From: Psilocybe azurescens
Lineage: Eukaryota; Basidiomycota; Agaricomycetes; Agaricales; Agrocybaceae
Reading direction: 5' to 3'
NCBI GenBank assembly: GCA_023853785.1
Contig: JAJIRX010000866.1
Span: forward strand, 1-64,000
Length of the DNA stretch: 64,000 nucleotides
The translations under genes were made by a program, and so were the position numbers. The notes beneath the pieces were generated by a model. The model ran no database searches, was not told the origin of the DNA, and saw only the letters and a program-made list of their open reading frames with translations. Shown one piece after another: positions 1 to 10,230 of this stretch. Numbering within the stretch: the stretch's first letter is position 1; each line of letters begins with the position of its first letter.

Positions 1-57
1 TACTATAGAATACCGCTCTCGACCCCTTATTCCATAAATGGCCCTCACGGTCTGCGG
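1..57 (+). repeat. left terminal inverted repeat of the KDZ element
   Basis: The first 48 bases match the reverse complement of the right terminus perfectly. Bases 49-57 match with about three differences. The start is tactatagaataccgctctc. The true end could lie just upstream of the window. Confidence 0.9.
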
Positions 58-494
58 GTTCTAGCTCTAGTTCTTCCTTTCCCCAACGCAGTTCCCTGAG
101 TTCCCTCTTGCACACCCTCATTTCTACACAATATGCCCAGGCGCCTCGACTCTCAAATGGCTTACACACGTTCTTGTAAGTGTTCCTTTCTTTGCGAAGT
201 TTCATGCTTACTGTCACCTCAGCAAGCGCTTTGATTTGAACGCGCATCGCAATCAGTACAAAAGGATAGACATGGACTCTTCAAGTCATACCATTCTCAT
301 GTAAGTTTCTGCCGTCGATTTCCTGTTTCGTTCTCTAACCATAACTTTGACCAGATTTCGGCTCTTGTACCTTGACTATATTGATGACGTTTCCTACACC
401 AACGTGTCTCTAGTTTGTCACGAATATCTGGATGCCTCAGAACTTTATATATATGACTGCATGTGCCCAAGTGAATTGACATTAGAACTACTTA

Positions 495-1987
495 TTAAGC
501 ACTATCATCTGCTGCCTCGTCAATGAATTCAGAGCTCTTGGGAAGGTGCGCATTGCCATCTATCTTGTCTCCGTCCTTGTCCTCACTCTCATCCCCATCT
601 GAGTCTGCTCCACCTACGTGTGCATATTTTGCCCTTGTCCTCTTGACACCGGCATCACTCCTGCGCTTACGTTTGCGAGTTCGATCTCGCCTGAGGTCAA
701 CTTTAAATTGTAGGTATCTTGTCGTTTCTTCCTTTCTTGGGCAGAAAGTTTCACAAATTTGCAGGTTCCGTTCTCCAGTGCATCGAGAAGACCTTTCAGA
801 GGGAGAATGGAGGTGCTCAACAGACTAGGGTTGACAAGCTTCTCATATGTATAGCCGACGAGGTCGATTCCATAACGGAGAACGATGTCTTCTTCGAAAC
901 GCACATAGTGCATAACTGCATTTGGATTACCGGTGATCTCCACTAGTAATAAGATGTGAACATTACTGAACATCTTAACATGACAGATACGTACCAAGGT
1001 TGGATTCAAACCTGTGACGAATCTGAGACTTCAGATAGTCAGCCTTCTGCTTCGAGGTGTTAAGAAGATCTGGACATTGTAAGTAAAATTGATAAGATGG
1101 CCGTAAATGTGATCTACTCACTGACTGGGTCGCAGCCTGCAATTGCGAAAGCTTCTATCTTGATACCCACATCATGAGCATCCCATTTTTGCGTGCAGCG
1201 ATTTTCATGTAGTCTGCCAACGCCTCAGTGGTGAAATACCATTGAGGCTGAATGGAATAATCAGGAGTATTTCGTACAATACAGAAAAATCCTTCAATCC
1301 CCACACGCGCTTTTAGGCCAGTCAGCTTTGGAGTGACAGAATAGTGAGTAAAAGAGGTGTGTTTTAAATTTGGTTAGAAGTGTACCAGATATATCATATT
1401 CCGTTTGATATTGGCAATGTCTTGAATGCGACCACGAGGTAATGGACGGCGCAATTTCTTGTTGGAATCCAGATTTTCTTTATATTCACGAACGAGTTCT
1501 TCACGTTCCTCGTCTGCAAGAGCATTGTATTCTTCCTTGTAATCACGTTGGATGTTGAGCATAGACATGACATGTCCGTCTAAAGAGCAATCAATATGGG
1601 GTGGGATAGTGTAGACATACGACATACCATCTCGGAGCTCCTGTGACTTCATACTGAGAAATGCACTATGGGGATTGACCTTTTCGCGAGTGTTAACCAT
1701 ACGAGCACCGCCATGGAAAAAATATCAAGGAAATAACGTGGCTTCTTGTTGAACCGCTCTGCAAGTTCATTAGCCTTTGCCATGGTATTGTTGAACCATT
1801 CATTAACAGCTGTCAACCTCTTGCTGGGTTTTTCACGTTCTATGGCCTTTTCTTTTCGTTGATGTACAGTCAGAGAGGATGCCTTCCCAGTAGTATTGCG
1901 GATACGTGCAGTACTGCCAGACTGGACAGTCAATGAGGTTAAGGAGGATGGCATTCGGAACTTGGGTGTAGGCATTTGAAAGGGCAC
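495..1987 (-). pseudogene. KDZ-associated accessory gene B (conserved basidiomycete protein), frameshifted
   Basis: The function is unknown. The reading starts near 1987 (MPFQMPTPKF). A central block includes FNKKPRYFLDIF, then GGARMVNTREKVNP, then a YNALADEE...RGRIQDIA segment that loosely resembles an HMG-box-like basic region. A C-terminal segment reads EITGNPNAVMHYVRFEEDIV and later RRDRTRKRKRRSDAG, a lysine/arginine-rich tail that looks like a nuclear signal, followed by an acidic end that stops near 495. From memory this order recurs in many Agaricomycete proteins of unknown role. Reading continuity needs frame changes near the A6 run at 1717-1722, the T5 run at 1186-1190 and near 720-735. 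None coincides with a good intron. There are also normal introns, for example after the GCDPV segment near 1125. It is a broken copy, or the assembly has indels here. Confidence 0.6.
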
Positions 1988-1994
1988 AAAATTG

Positions 1995-2300
1995 AGTAAT
2001 ATATATTTTCTGTTCTACTGGAGAATGGCCAAAATTTTTAACAGAGACCATCCCACACGATGAAAGGAGATGAAGGACATTTTAGCCAAGAGCAGATGTA
2101 GAGATCTAACTAGTTATTCATATCCAAAGTAGTCGGCTTTAGGAGCAGACTATCAAGTAATATATATTTTCTGTTCTATTGAGATTGGCCAAATTTTTAA
2201 CAGAGACCGTCCTACATGATGAAAGGAGATGAAGGATATTTTAGCCAAGGCCAGACATCGAAATCTAACTAGTTGTTCATATCCAAAGTAGTCGCTTTAG
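1995..2300. repeat. tandem duplication of about 146 bp (period 161) at the 3' end of accessory gene A
   Basis: Positions 1995-2140 and 2156-2300 are near-identical. Both start agtaatatatattttctgtt and both end with the codons for the last residues and stop of accessory gene A. The duplication therefore copied the gene terminus together with its 3' flank, and the start region of accessory gene B lies beside it. The copies differ at about 15 positions. Confidence 0.85.
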
Positions 2301-3749
2301 CTAAATTGGCTGCTACATTAACCGGTATGCCCAATTTGGCAAACTCGTCCACATACTCCCCTGGGGATGCTAAGCGCACAATGGCCAAAATAGCACTGTA
2401 GTCAGACTGTAGGCCGTAATTCTCAATTAGTAAATCAAGCGTGGACTGAGATACTTCCCTCGCTTTCAAGGATCGGCACCATCATCTACCTGCTGAAGCT
2501 GTGACAGCAACAATCTTCCCTGAGAGGAGATTCCCGAGAGGAGATTCCCGAGAGGTGCGCACATGAGGAGTAGTTGTGTGAGAGGTGGTCACAAGATTAC
2601 TTGTGCGAGTGGGAGTTAATGGTGAGGCATGAGATGGATGAATAACAGGCATACGACGGGCAGGACTAGATGGAGACTTTGCACTGGAGTGGGACAAATT
2701 ATGAGCATGAATTCAACAATTCAACAAATTCCACAAACCGGTAATTCTTGCTAGTTGGGGTTGTATGGCGAACGGTGGTCTGGAAAGCGCCCGTGAAGAG
2801 TTTGATCCCTGGACTACCAGGGGCCGCAGCAAAGATGCGAAGCTGGCTCTCCAAGATGGTAACACTTGACCGTAAGGTTGCAACTTCGTCGGTCAGGGAT
2901 GAGTTCTCCTCCTGAAGGGTGTGAATAATCTCTTGCAAATTTAAAATTTCATCCGCTTCGACACTGAAATCGTTGCTGCTGTCGTAAGAGTAGCTTGAAG
3001 ATGGGATTGAGGAAGGAGAGGCGGCACCGGCTGTTGGTATAGTTGTAGGCTGACCGAGGAACTTGTAGTAAGACGAATTGAGTTCTGGTTCGGGAAAAGA
3101 AGTCATCGGCTGATTGGCTTGTGCGTAGCCAGGCTGGGTCAGTCTATATCCGAAAGAAACTTGAGCACGGCGTGGCCAGTCTCTCGCAGTCTTGAGGGCT
3201 ATAGTTTCGATAAAAAGTTGGACGAGCCCCATAATTGGCTCACGAAGCTGCGGGTTATGATCCACGAAGGCTGGGGGCAGATAGACATGGGCTTTGAGGA
3301 ATTCGGTCGAAGAGGAGCACCAGGTACTGTGGTTCCCGTACAGTGTAGGATCATGGTGGTACCTCCAAGAGCGCGGTCCCACAACGTGGCCTATCAGCAC
3401 ATTAGTAAATGGAACATCTGAGAAAGATTGTAAACGTACCATGTCAAAGCGTGAGGTCCTGAACACGTTGAAGCAATTCCTTCCGTTCCAGACGCGATAC
3501 ACTTGTGTCCTTCGTATCTTTCTGAAGGGCCTCCGCCAACGCATGGAAGCTCTGGGGGTCGTGGTGGTGGTTCCCGTCCTTATGCATGCCAGCAGCAAAC
3601 CATGCTAAGTCTGCTGCATCGAATCGGGCGCGATTTGCCTCATAAAAATTCGGAAGGCGTGGAAATGTGCCCTGGTGAAGACGGAGATTGTACAGGCCAA
3701 TGGGATTGAACTTAAGATGGGTCCAAGCAATACGAGTCACGATCCCCAT
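2269..3749 (-). pseudogene. KDZ-associated accessory gene A, coiled-coil protein, one probable frameshift
   Basis: No known function is recognised. The N-terminus (from 3749, MGIVTRIAWTHLKFNPIGLY) has a conserved-looking block including RLPNFYEANRARFDAADLAW. A second exon continues DVPFTNVLIGHVVGPRSW and FLKAHVYLPPAFVD, then GYRLTQPGYAQANQP. A serine-rich linker follows, then a heptad-like coiled coil (EILNLQEIIHTLQEENSS). The terminal exon, joined by an intron near 2467-2495, encodes STLDLLIENYGL...YVDEFAKLG and stops at 2269. Around 3446 (an AAA run on the plus strand) the frame ending RVQDLTL must shift by one base to reach RFDM followed by a GTACGT donor, so I infer a 1-nt deletion. It may supply a DNA- or partner-binding function to the transposon, but that is speculation. 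Confidence 0.55.
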
Positions 3750-3769
3750 TGTGAGGAACGTGAAGGATG

Positions 3770-4617
3770 GAGGAGCTGTGCATGCACGAGTTAAGGTGGG
3801 TAACAGAGCAATGTGGGTGGTTTCATTAGCGAGGTAAAGAGGTGAACGAACTTATACAAGCTCACCAGTACGGGCTATTCCCGGCCATCTTGAAGTGACT
3901 TCTCAACATTGTAGTGGCGGAAAAAGACAAGAACTTCGCATCGGCAAGATTAAATACCAAATGTGGTAAAAACGTAAGCAATGACGTCTGAATTCAAGTG
4001 TTTGAGCTCATCGTCTGCAACAATGAGCTCGTTAGTATCGCTGTTTCTGCACTCCCTCCCCAGTTATTTTTAATATCGTGTACAAGTGACACTAATGACA
4101 CTAAATACATTTAAAAGGTGCTCAAATACATGAAATTAAGCTCTTAGCATGCAGATATGTTCATGTAGATCCGGTCATAGAAAACTACCGGATACTCTTC
4201 ACAAGAATCGATATATAGCCTATCTAAAACTTGATTCACATACCTTGGGATATATTTGACTACATTCAAAGACCCTGGAAGTCTCTGGGCAGCGTGAGGG
4301 TGCCAGATTTCCGGTGCCAGAGGACGTGCTTCTTAAATGAGAAATTCAAGCCCTACTTTCTTTTCTTCTCAGTAGACAATCACCAAAGCGTCCCGAAAGG
4401 TGGTAAGAAGCTATTGAAAACAAATGCAAAAAGAATTGAGAAAATCGAGTAATTTTGCAAGTCAGGACATTAAAATTACTTTGTAAACGTGAGATTTGAG
4501 GACATCATTCAAACAAACGCGAACACAACCTACCTTTTGACACTTTGGAACCTCCCCATTTCCGCGTTTACTCATTTTTGTAATTCTTTTGTATCGAATT
4601 CTGTGTATCTCTTGCTA
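3770..4617. other. AT-rich spacer inside the KDZ element
   Basis: No convincing coding exon was seen here. This is the spacer between the 5' end of accessory gene A and the 3' end of the transposase, so it probably holds the promoter of gene A. Several stops occur in all frames. Confidence 0.5.
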
Positions 4618-4910
4618 CTTTTCTGCGGTATCATAAGATTTTTATTCCAGTCAAAAATGGTGTAATAGGCATTTCTTATCACACAGACGCTTTTTCTGCG
4701 GTATCATAAGATTTTTATTCCAGTCAAAAATGGTGTAATAGGCATTTCTTATCACACAAGGACGCTTTTTCTGCAGTATCATAAGATTTTATTCCAGTCA
4801 AAAATGGTGTAATAGGCATTTCTTATCACACAGACGCTTTTTCTGTGGTATCATAAGATTTTTATTCCAGTCAAAAATGGTGTAATAGGCATTTCTTATC
4901 ACACAGACGC
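4618..4910. repeat. tandem array, four copies of a 73-bp unit
   Basis: Four head-to-tail copies begin at about 4618, 4691, 4766 and 4839. Each starts tttttctgcggtatcataag and ends cttatcacacagacgc. They are almost identical: copy 2 has two extra bases near its end, and copy 3 has a T deletion and a G to A change. The array lies just downstream of the transposase stop. There are no unique spacers, so it is not a CRISPR array. Confidence 0.95.
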
Positions 4911-4986
4911 TTTCCGCAACCAAAGGAAAGGTAGGATGTAAAGCAAATGAGGCATTAAAGGATTATCTACATTTACATCCACAACA

Positions 4987-7900
4987 CTAAGAACTATCAG
5001 AAGTACTAATACGTTCTAATAGCTCGACGATTGTGTCCGTACCAACTCCCAGTTCCCGAGGAACTTCGTCTTCATCATCACTGCCAGCTTCCTGACCTAA
5101 GCTATCTGTGTCCTGCATGATCTTCCTGTCACAAAGTCTGGCGTCCTCCAGTAAGACAAACCAGGTAGGGTTGGGAATGTTAGTCCTGAGTCTTGTATCA
5201 CGGCCAATACGTGACCCAATTGAGAGTGTGCCTGTGAACCCCATTAACTTGCTGGTCTGCACGAGCTTCTGTACAATCTTCTCATGAATACGATTCAAAT
5301 ATTGCCACTCCATCGAGAGACAATGGCCAAGAGATGGATCTTGTACCACTTTCACCTGAATCGCACGGTAGTAGTCAACATGACTATCAAACATGAACGT
5401 TAGCAGGCGCGTTATTTCAACGTTGAGCCGTACGATCTCCTCTTTGGCACGTTTAATACCAAAATAATACTTGATAGCGTCAGCGACGAGATGGCTCTGT
5501 CCAAGGGAGCAAACGGATATCAGTGCGTGTATCACGAAGAAGGTCAAAATCTGCAACAGTCGCTGCATTGAGCACGTTGCTCCATGAGAGTTGGGGCCGA
5601 GGAGGAATTAATCGAGCGGCAGCTTCATTGTATTGACGCAGAGCCGTTTTGATAGCTTCCGAACGTGTTTTCAAGGCCTTACTGATCTTCTCTCGTAGCT
5701 TATAACCTGTAAAACTGTGAGGTTTATGTCATAGTATGAGAAGGTGTTACGAACCAACACCATTCATCCCTAGTTTTGTAAGTTCAAAGAGACGTTGAAC
5801 GACAAGTCGTTCAAGGTGGTCGATAGCGCGTCGGTAAGCACGTTCCACCAGCAGCTTTTGAGCTTCTTTATATGCCGTAGAATCAGGCAGCCAGCGAGTG
5901 TCAATCCCATGCTCTTCCTCGTAACGGGTCAACTGTTCCTCCTGGAGTTGGTAACGCGTGAATGTTGTCCGATAACGAGTACGAACGGCCTGGATTTCTT
6001 TTTCTGGTAGCCATTATTGATGATGTTGTAGTCGAGTTTCTTATGCTCGTCAGCAGCCTGATCAGATTCCTGCCTGTAGAACTCGATAAGCATAAACGAA
6101 AATAAAATTGATGAAACAACACCACTTACTTAGATTCCTTGGTTTTCGTAAGAATCTCCAGATAATCCACGGCCTTCTGAACAGTCTCTGGTTCCGATTT
6201 CAGTGACTTTAGATGGTCACGTTCAGCTTGAAGGTAGGCTTCATAATCGGCTTCATTTGTCTTCAATTTTGCAGAGAGGGCCGCAAGCTGCGGCGTGTCA
6301 CTGCGATCCTGTCAAGTGCCTGGCGATAGTTCTGGAAGATAAAATTGCCTGAAGGGAATAAGATTGAGAAGAACATTGATTATAGAAGTAACATACCCGA
6401 TGCTGCATGCTTATCCTGGTCATGAAATGCGAAGTGTTCATCGATATGCTGATGGCGATGGTAAGGAGAGGCTAGGGCGGGTAACTGACGCGAGCTCATT
6501 CGACTTGCAGAACGTCCGCTCACATTCCTCGAAATCCTCGAGGCCGACACCTTCAGTGTACATCGGATGCCAGTGAAGTTGGCACCCACGATTGTGCGCA
6601 TGGCCGTGAAACGAGGGCACAACTCCATGGAGTTTCAACGCAACCTTTTTCTTGCCAAGAATGCTGCGTGAGAGGGTCTTGACAAAGGCGCACATGATAT
6701 CATAGCCGAGACAGATATCGGAGCCATATGTATCCATGAGGCGTTCAACGATTGCCAGCGGATATTTCATGCTGTAAGTGAAATAAGTATAGAGTCAGTA
6801 AAGGAGATAGATGAATAACGCACAGTTCGCCGCTCCGAATCATGTCACAGACGACAAGGACATGGCCATGTCGACAAACAGCCAAGAAGATTCCAGCAAT
6901 AGCAAAAAGAGCGAACATTTTCTTTCTAGCTTCCGGGCCTGCATTTCGCCATCGTTCCACACATGTATTGACGCACTCGCGCCAGCTCATCAATCTCGCT
7001 GATGTTCAGCCACGCCACGTCGTCGTCGGCGTCAGGGAGAGGCTTCGCAGGTGTCAGCAGTCTCGCCAGTAGACGTTGATGTGGAGGCAAATGCATCAGG
7101 CAATGACAGGTTCTGTGATAACTGCGGCTGAGAGGCAGTTTCCAGGATAGATGGGGCATCCTACCATGAAACTGTTAACGAAGTCATGATGTTGACAATC
7201 CAACACACCTTTTGTGGACCTCATCCTTGAAGAGATCAACATGTTCCGGGTTAATCCATCGTAGCGACTCCGTGGTTCGGTTATCGTGTCGCACCTTTCC
7301 TGAACGAAAAGTACTGTCGACAAGCTTCAGTGAGTTGTTGCCATCCATGGCCGCCAGGAAGCTGTACTTAAGCGGCGGTTCATCCTCCGTCTTGTACAGG
7401 CATGGTGCACATATGTTGAGTTGTTCCCAGTCATGTCCACGAATGAGAGCATCTTGGGTCCGTCGATGAATACTCCTTTTGATCTCGAGGAAAGCGTCAT
7501 ACGCTGAGCTCAGTTGATCAGCTAGGTGGGGAGACGTGGTTGCTGAGAGATACTGTCAGAAAAGTCGGACATAACAATGGTAGAACTTACGTGATGAATG
7601 TGGCACAGTGCTCGTGAAAAAGCATCAAGGCTGAACCGAGGACAGACACGTCGGAGCTGTCGATAGATCTCAAGGAGATCTATAGCGATTCGCGAAGAAC
7701 GGCTTGTCAGGGGAGGCACCGAGATATCCGTGACGAACTAGAGACTCGTTGGTGTAGGAAACGTCATCGACATGGTTGAAGGTACGGGGTCCAAAATCTG
7801 TTCAAAGGGATGGTTGTAGAACGAGACAGAAATTATCGGCAGAAACTTACATGAAAACGATATGACTTCAAGACTCCAAGAAGCTTCCGATTCAACTATA

Positions 7901-8498
7901 AGCGGGGCACCAAGTCGTTTCCAATCTAAAAACTGTGAGGCAAGTAGGTCGGTTTGACATTTCCAGGCGCTCTACTCTTCTTTTGTACACGGTCGCTGAC
8001 GTGTTCTGGAATCAAATCGCTTGCTGAGGCGATAATAAGCACGGAACTTCGCGAAAGAAAAGAGCACTTACGAGAACGTCATGCCTTCCATAATCTCTTG
8101 CAGGACCGTCTCCCCTCCTGCATGACTTCGGAAGAAGCCTTCCTCTCCAGGCGGTGGTCTGTGCAAAGCCACCTCCTCGTCTTCCCAATCTTCATCTGTG
8201 TCGTCAGGGGTACATGAAAACGTCATGACTGTCATCATCCGTCTGGGTGTTGAGTAAATCTGGAAAGAGTAGCCGCTGCCGTTCTGTAAAACTAAGGACT
8301 AAATCAGTGAATGGTTATAGATCGAGAAGAGCTTGGTTACTGTGAACGTACTAGACAATTCAAAGATGTGTTTTTCCCTTTCTTTTCAATTTCATGCCGG
8401 TTCCGATTGGCCTTCGTGGTCTTGGTCTTGTTCTGTTGATGAAGGCGTGAGCCGTAGGTAATGCTGACACCTTTTGAGAGTCCAGGCGCTTTGGGCAT
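4987..8498 (-). pseudogene. KDZ transposase, frameshifted
   Basis: This would catalyse excision and integration of the element. The likely start is MPKAPGLSKG at 8498. Recognisable KDZ blocks follow in order. First, LLEIYRQLRRVCPRFSLDAF near 7690-7620. Next, the zinc-binding type segment ICAPCLYKTEDEPPLKYSF then AAMDGNNSLKLVD near 7420-7320. Then CVERWRNAGPEARKKMFALF, CRHGHVLVVCDMIRSGE and the hallmark VVPSFHGHAHNRGCQLHWHP with GVGLEDFEECERTF near 6620-6510. The C-terminal exon contains FTGTLSIGSRIG and an acidic tail ending at 4987. Introns are short. Frame breaks outside introns are seen near 6976-6984 (one extra base between DELA and CVNTC) and at 6475-6477 (GGG where GG would keep frame). 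The copy is probably inactive. Confidence 0.8.
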
Positions 8499-8819
8499 AG
8501 TGGATAGAAGCGAGGGCGCGCGAGAGAGAAACACAGGGAACGACTTTGGGGAAAGAAAGAAAGGGATGGGAAACAGGTCGGTTAACATCCCAAAGGAGAA
8601 CCGTCGATCAAGGAGGCACATCTAAAAGGTGTTCCAATCAGTGATGCGTATCTCAGTGTTAGTGTGAGAGATCACGGACCTATAGCGGAGCCTTTATCAC
8701 CAGATATGAGCGCCGGAAGGCCCCTAAAATGGGAAGAGTACGCGAGGCATTGGCGGCGCCAGGTGTGTCTGGTGGCCTCCTTAGTCATGGGTGAAGCAAA
8801 GCAGCCAAAAAGCTATTAC

Positions 8820-8876
8820 CTGCAGATTGTGAGGGCCATTTATGGAATAAGGGGTCGAGAGCGGTATTCTATAGTA
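8820..8876 (-). repeat. right terminal inverted repeat of the KDZ element
   Basis: Reverse complement of bases 1-57, with mismatches only in the inner nine bases. It ends gcggtattctatagta at 8876, which sets the right boundary of the element. Confidence 0.9.
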
Positions 8877-9089
8877 ATATTAGCTAGGTTAACCGTTGTT
8901 TACAGTCAAGAAATACCTATGAGATGTTAAGCGACCAAGTAGTGTTGAGGCAAGGGCGGAAGCTGTCTGGGCAGCCGCAAGAAGTCTGTCAGGGTAAGGG
9001 ACGGTAGACAGGGTGAGGAAATCAGGGTAGCGACAAGGCGCACTGAAGATGGCGCAGCAGAAGGGACAGGCGGAGGCGGAAGGGCAGCA
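8877..9089. other. flank between KDZ element and minisatellite
   Basis: About 210 bp of unique sequence that grades into G-rich repeat after about 9050. No gene is recognised. Confidence 0.5.
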
Positions 9090-9945
9090 ACGGGGCGGTA
9101 GCAGTGGGACGGTAGCAGGAGGGCCCTGAAGGTGGTGCAGCGGAAGGGCAGGCGGGGCGGGAGGGCAGCAGCGGGAGTGCAGCGGAGGGAGGGCAGCGAG
9201 AGGGCAGCGGAGGGAGGGCAGCGAGAGGGCAGCGAGAGGGCAGCGGCGGGTGGGCAGCGAGGGCAACGTCGGGATGGCAACAGCGGGATGGCAACGGGAG
9301 GGCAGCGGCGGGAGGGCAGCGAGAGGGCAGCGGCGGGAGGGCAGCGAGAGGGCAGCGGCGGGTGGGCAGCGAGAGGGCAGCGGCGGGTGGGCAGCGAGGG
9401 CAACGGCGGGATGGCAACAGCGGGATGGCAACGGGAGGGCAGCGGCGGGAGGGCAGCGAGAGGGTAGCGGAGGGAGGGCAGCGAGAGGGTAGCGGAGGGA
9501 GGGCAGCGAGAGGGTAGCGGAGGGAGGGTAGCGGGAGGGCAGCGGCGGGTGGGCAGCGAGGGCAGCGGCGGGATGGCAGCGAGGGCAACGGGCGGGATGG
9601 CAGCGGAGGGAGGGCAGCGAGAGGGCAGCGGAGGGAGGGCAGCGAGAGGGCAGCGGAGGGAGGGCAGCGAGAGGGCAGCGGAGGGAGGGCAGCGAGAGGG
9701 CAGCGGAGGGAGGGCAGCGAGAGGGCAGCGAGAGGGCAGCGGCGGGTGGGCAGCGAGGGCAACGGGCGGGATGGCAACGGTAGGGCAGCGGCGGGAGGGC
9801 AGCGAGAGGGTAGCGGAGAGAGGGCAGCGAGAGGGCAGCGGAGGGAGGGCAGCGGGAGGGCAGCGGCGGGTGGGCAGCGAGGGCAACGGCGGGATGGCAA
9901 CAGCGGGATGGCAACGGGAGGGCAGCGGCGGGACGGCGAGGTGTG
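9090..9945. repeat. G-rich minisatellite (gagggcagc 11/14-mers forming a 25-bp unit)
   Basis: About 850 bp are built from gagggcagcga (11) and gagggcagcggagg (14) words, alternating as a 25-bp unit, with variant units that contain gatggcaac. The purine strand is plus, with dense GGGAGGG and AGGG runs that could form G-quadruplexes. All three minus-strand frames stay open for over 300 codons because the unit contains no stop in any phase and its length is not a multiple of three. The resulting Pro/Arg/Cys/Leu-rich frames are therefore artefacts. Confidence 0.95.
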
Positions 9946-10230
9946 ACAAGGGAACAACGGCTGTGCAGTTTGCGAAACAGCCGCGAGTGGCTAGGAGGCG
10001 TGGTGTCAACTATACAGGCCTCGGGAACAGCCGCCAGGTCTGCGATGCCGGGACCGATGCCGGGACTAGTTTTGAAGTAGCCGGATGTTCGATATCTTCA
10101 ATGGAGTCCAGAGGTATTGAACGAATTGCTGGAGGGTAAGAGAAATGAAAGGTTTCATTGTAAATTAACCGGCGGATACCGATCCGGTCGTGCCTGATAA
10201 GTATCGGGGTAGTGTGGGACCCTTAGGTGC
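9946..10230. other. intergenic sequence, nothing recognised
   Basis: An open frame on the plus strand runs out of the minisatellite to about 10139, but it has no family resemblance. The region then meets the left edge of the segmental duplication. Confidence 0.4.

Larger units (their letters stand above)
1..8876 (-). mobile_element. KDZ (Kyakuja-Dileera-Zisupton) DNA transposon, near full length
   Basis: A cut-and-paste type DNA transposon. The first 57 bases are repeated in inverted orientation at the right edge, ending at 8876. Between these terminal repeats lie three minus-strand genes: a KDZ transposase at 4987-8498 and two accessory genes at 2269-3749 and 495-1987. The window begins exactly at the matching left terminus, so the left target-site duplication is outside the window. 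Directly outside the right end the sequence reads atattagc. KDZ elements are abundant in Agaricomycetes. The gene order (transposase plus conserved companions) fits what I recall of these elements, but I saw no TET/JBP dioxygenase, which is often linked to KDZ elements. All three genes appear to carry single-base frameshifts, so this copy is probably non-autonomous unless the indels are assembly errors. Confidence 0.85.

Noticed and set aside
4618..4910. Tandem 73-bp units considered as a CRISPR array.
   Set aside because: Units are contiguous with no unique spacers, and the context is a eukaryotic transposon.
1..8876. A TET/JBP dioxygenase companion inside the KDZ element.
   Set aside because: I looked for the characteristic HxD...H double-stranded beta-helix motifs in the minus- and plus-strand frames and saw none.
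8889..10009. Three overlapping minus-strand open frames of 311-360 codons (Pro/Arg/Leu/Cys-rich).
   Set aside because: They exist only because the 25-bp minisatellite unit contains no stop codon in any frame. All frames are open at once and the composition just reflects the repeat.
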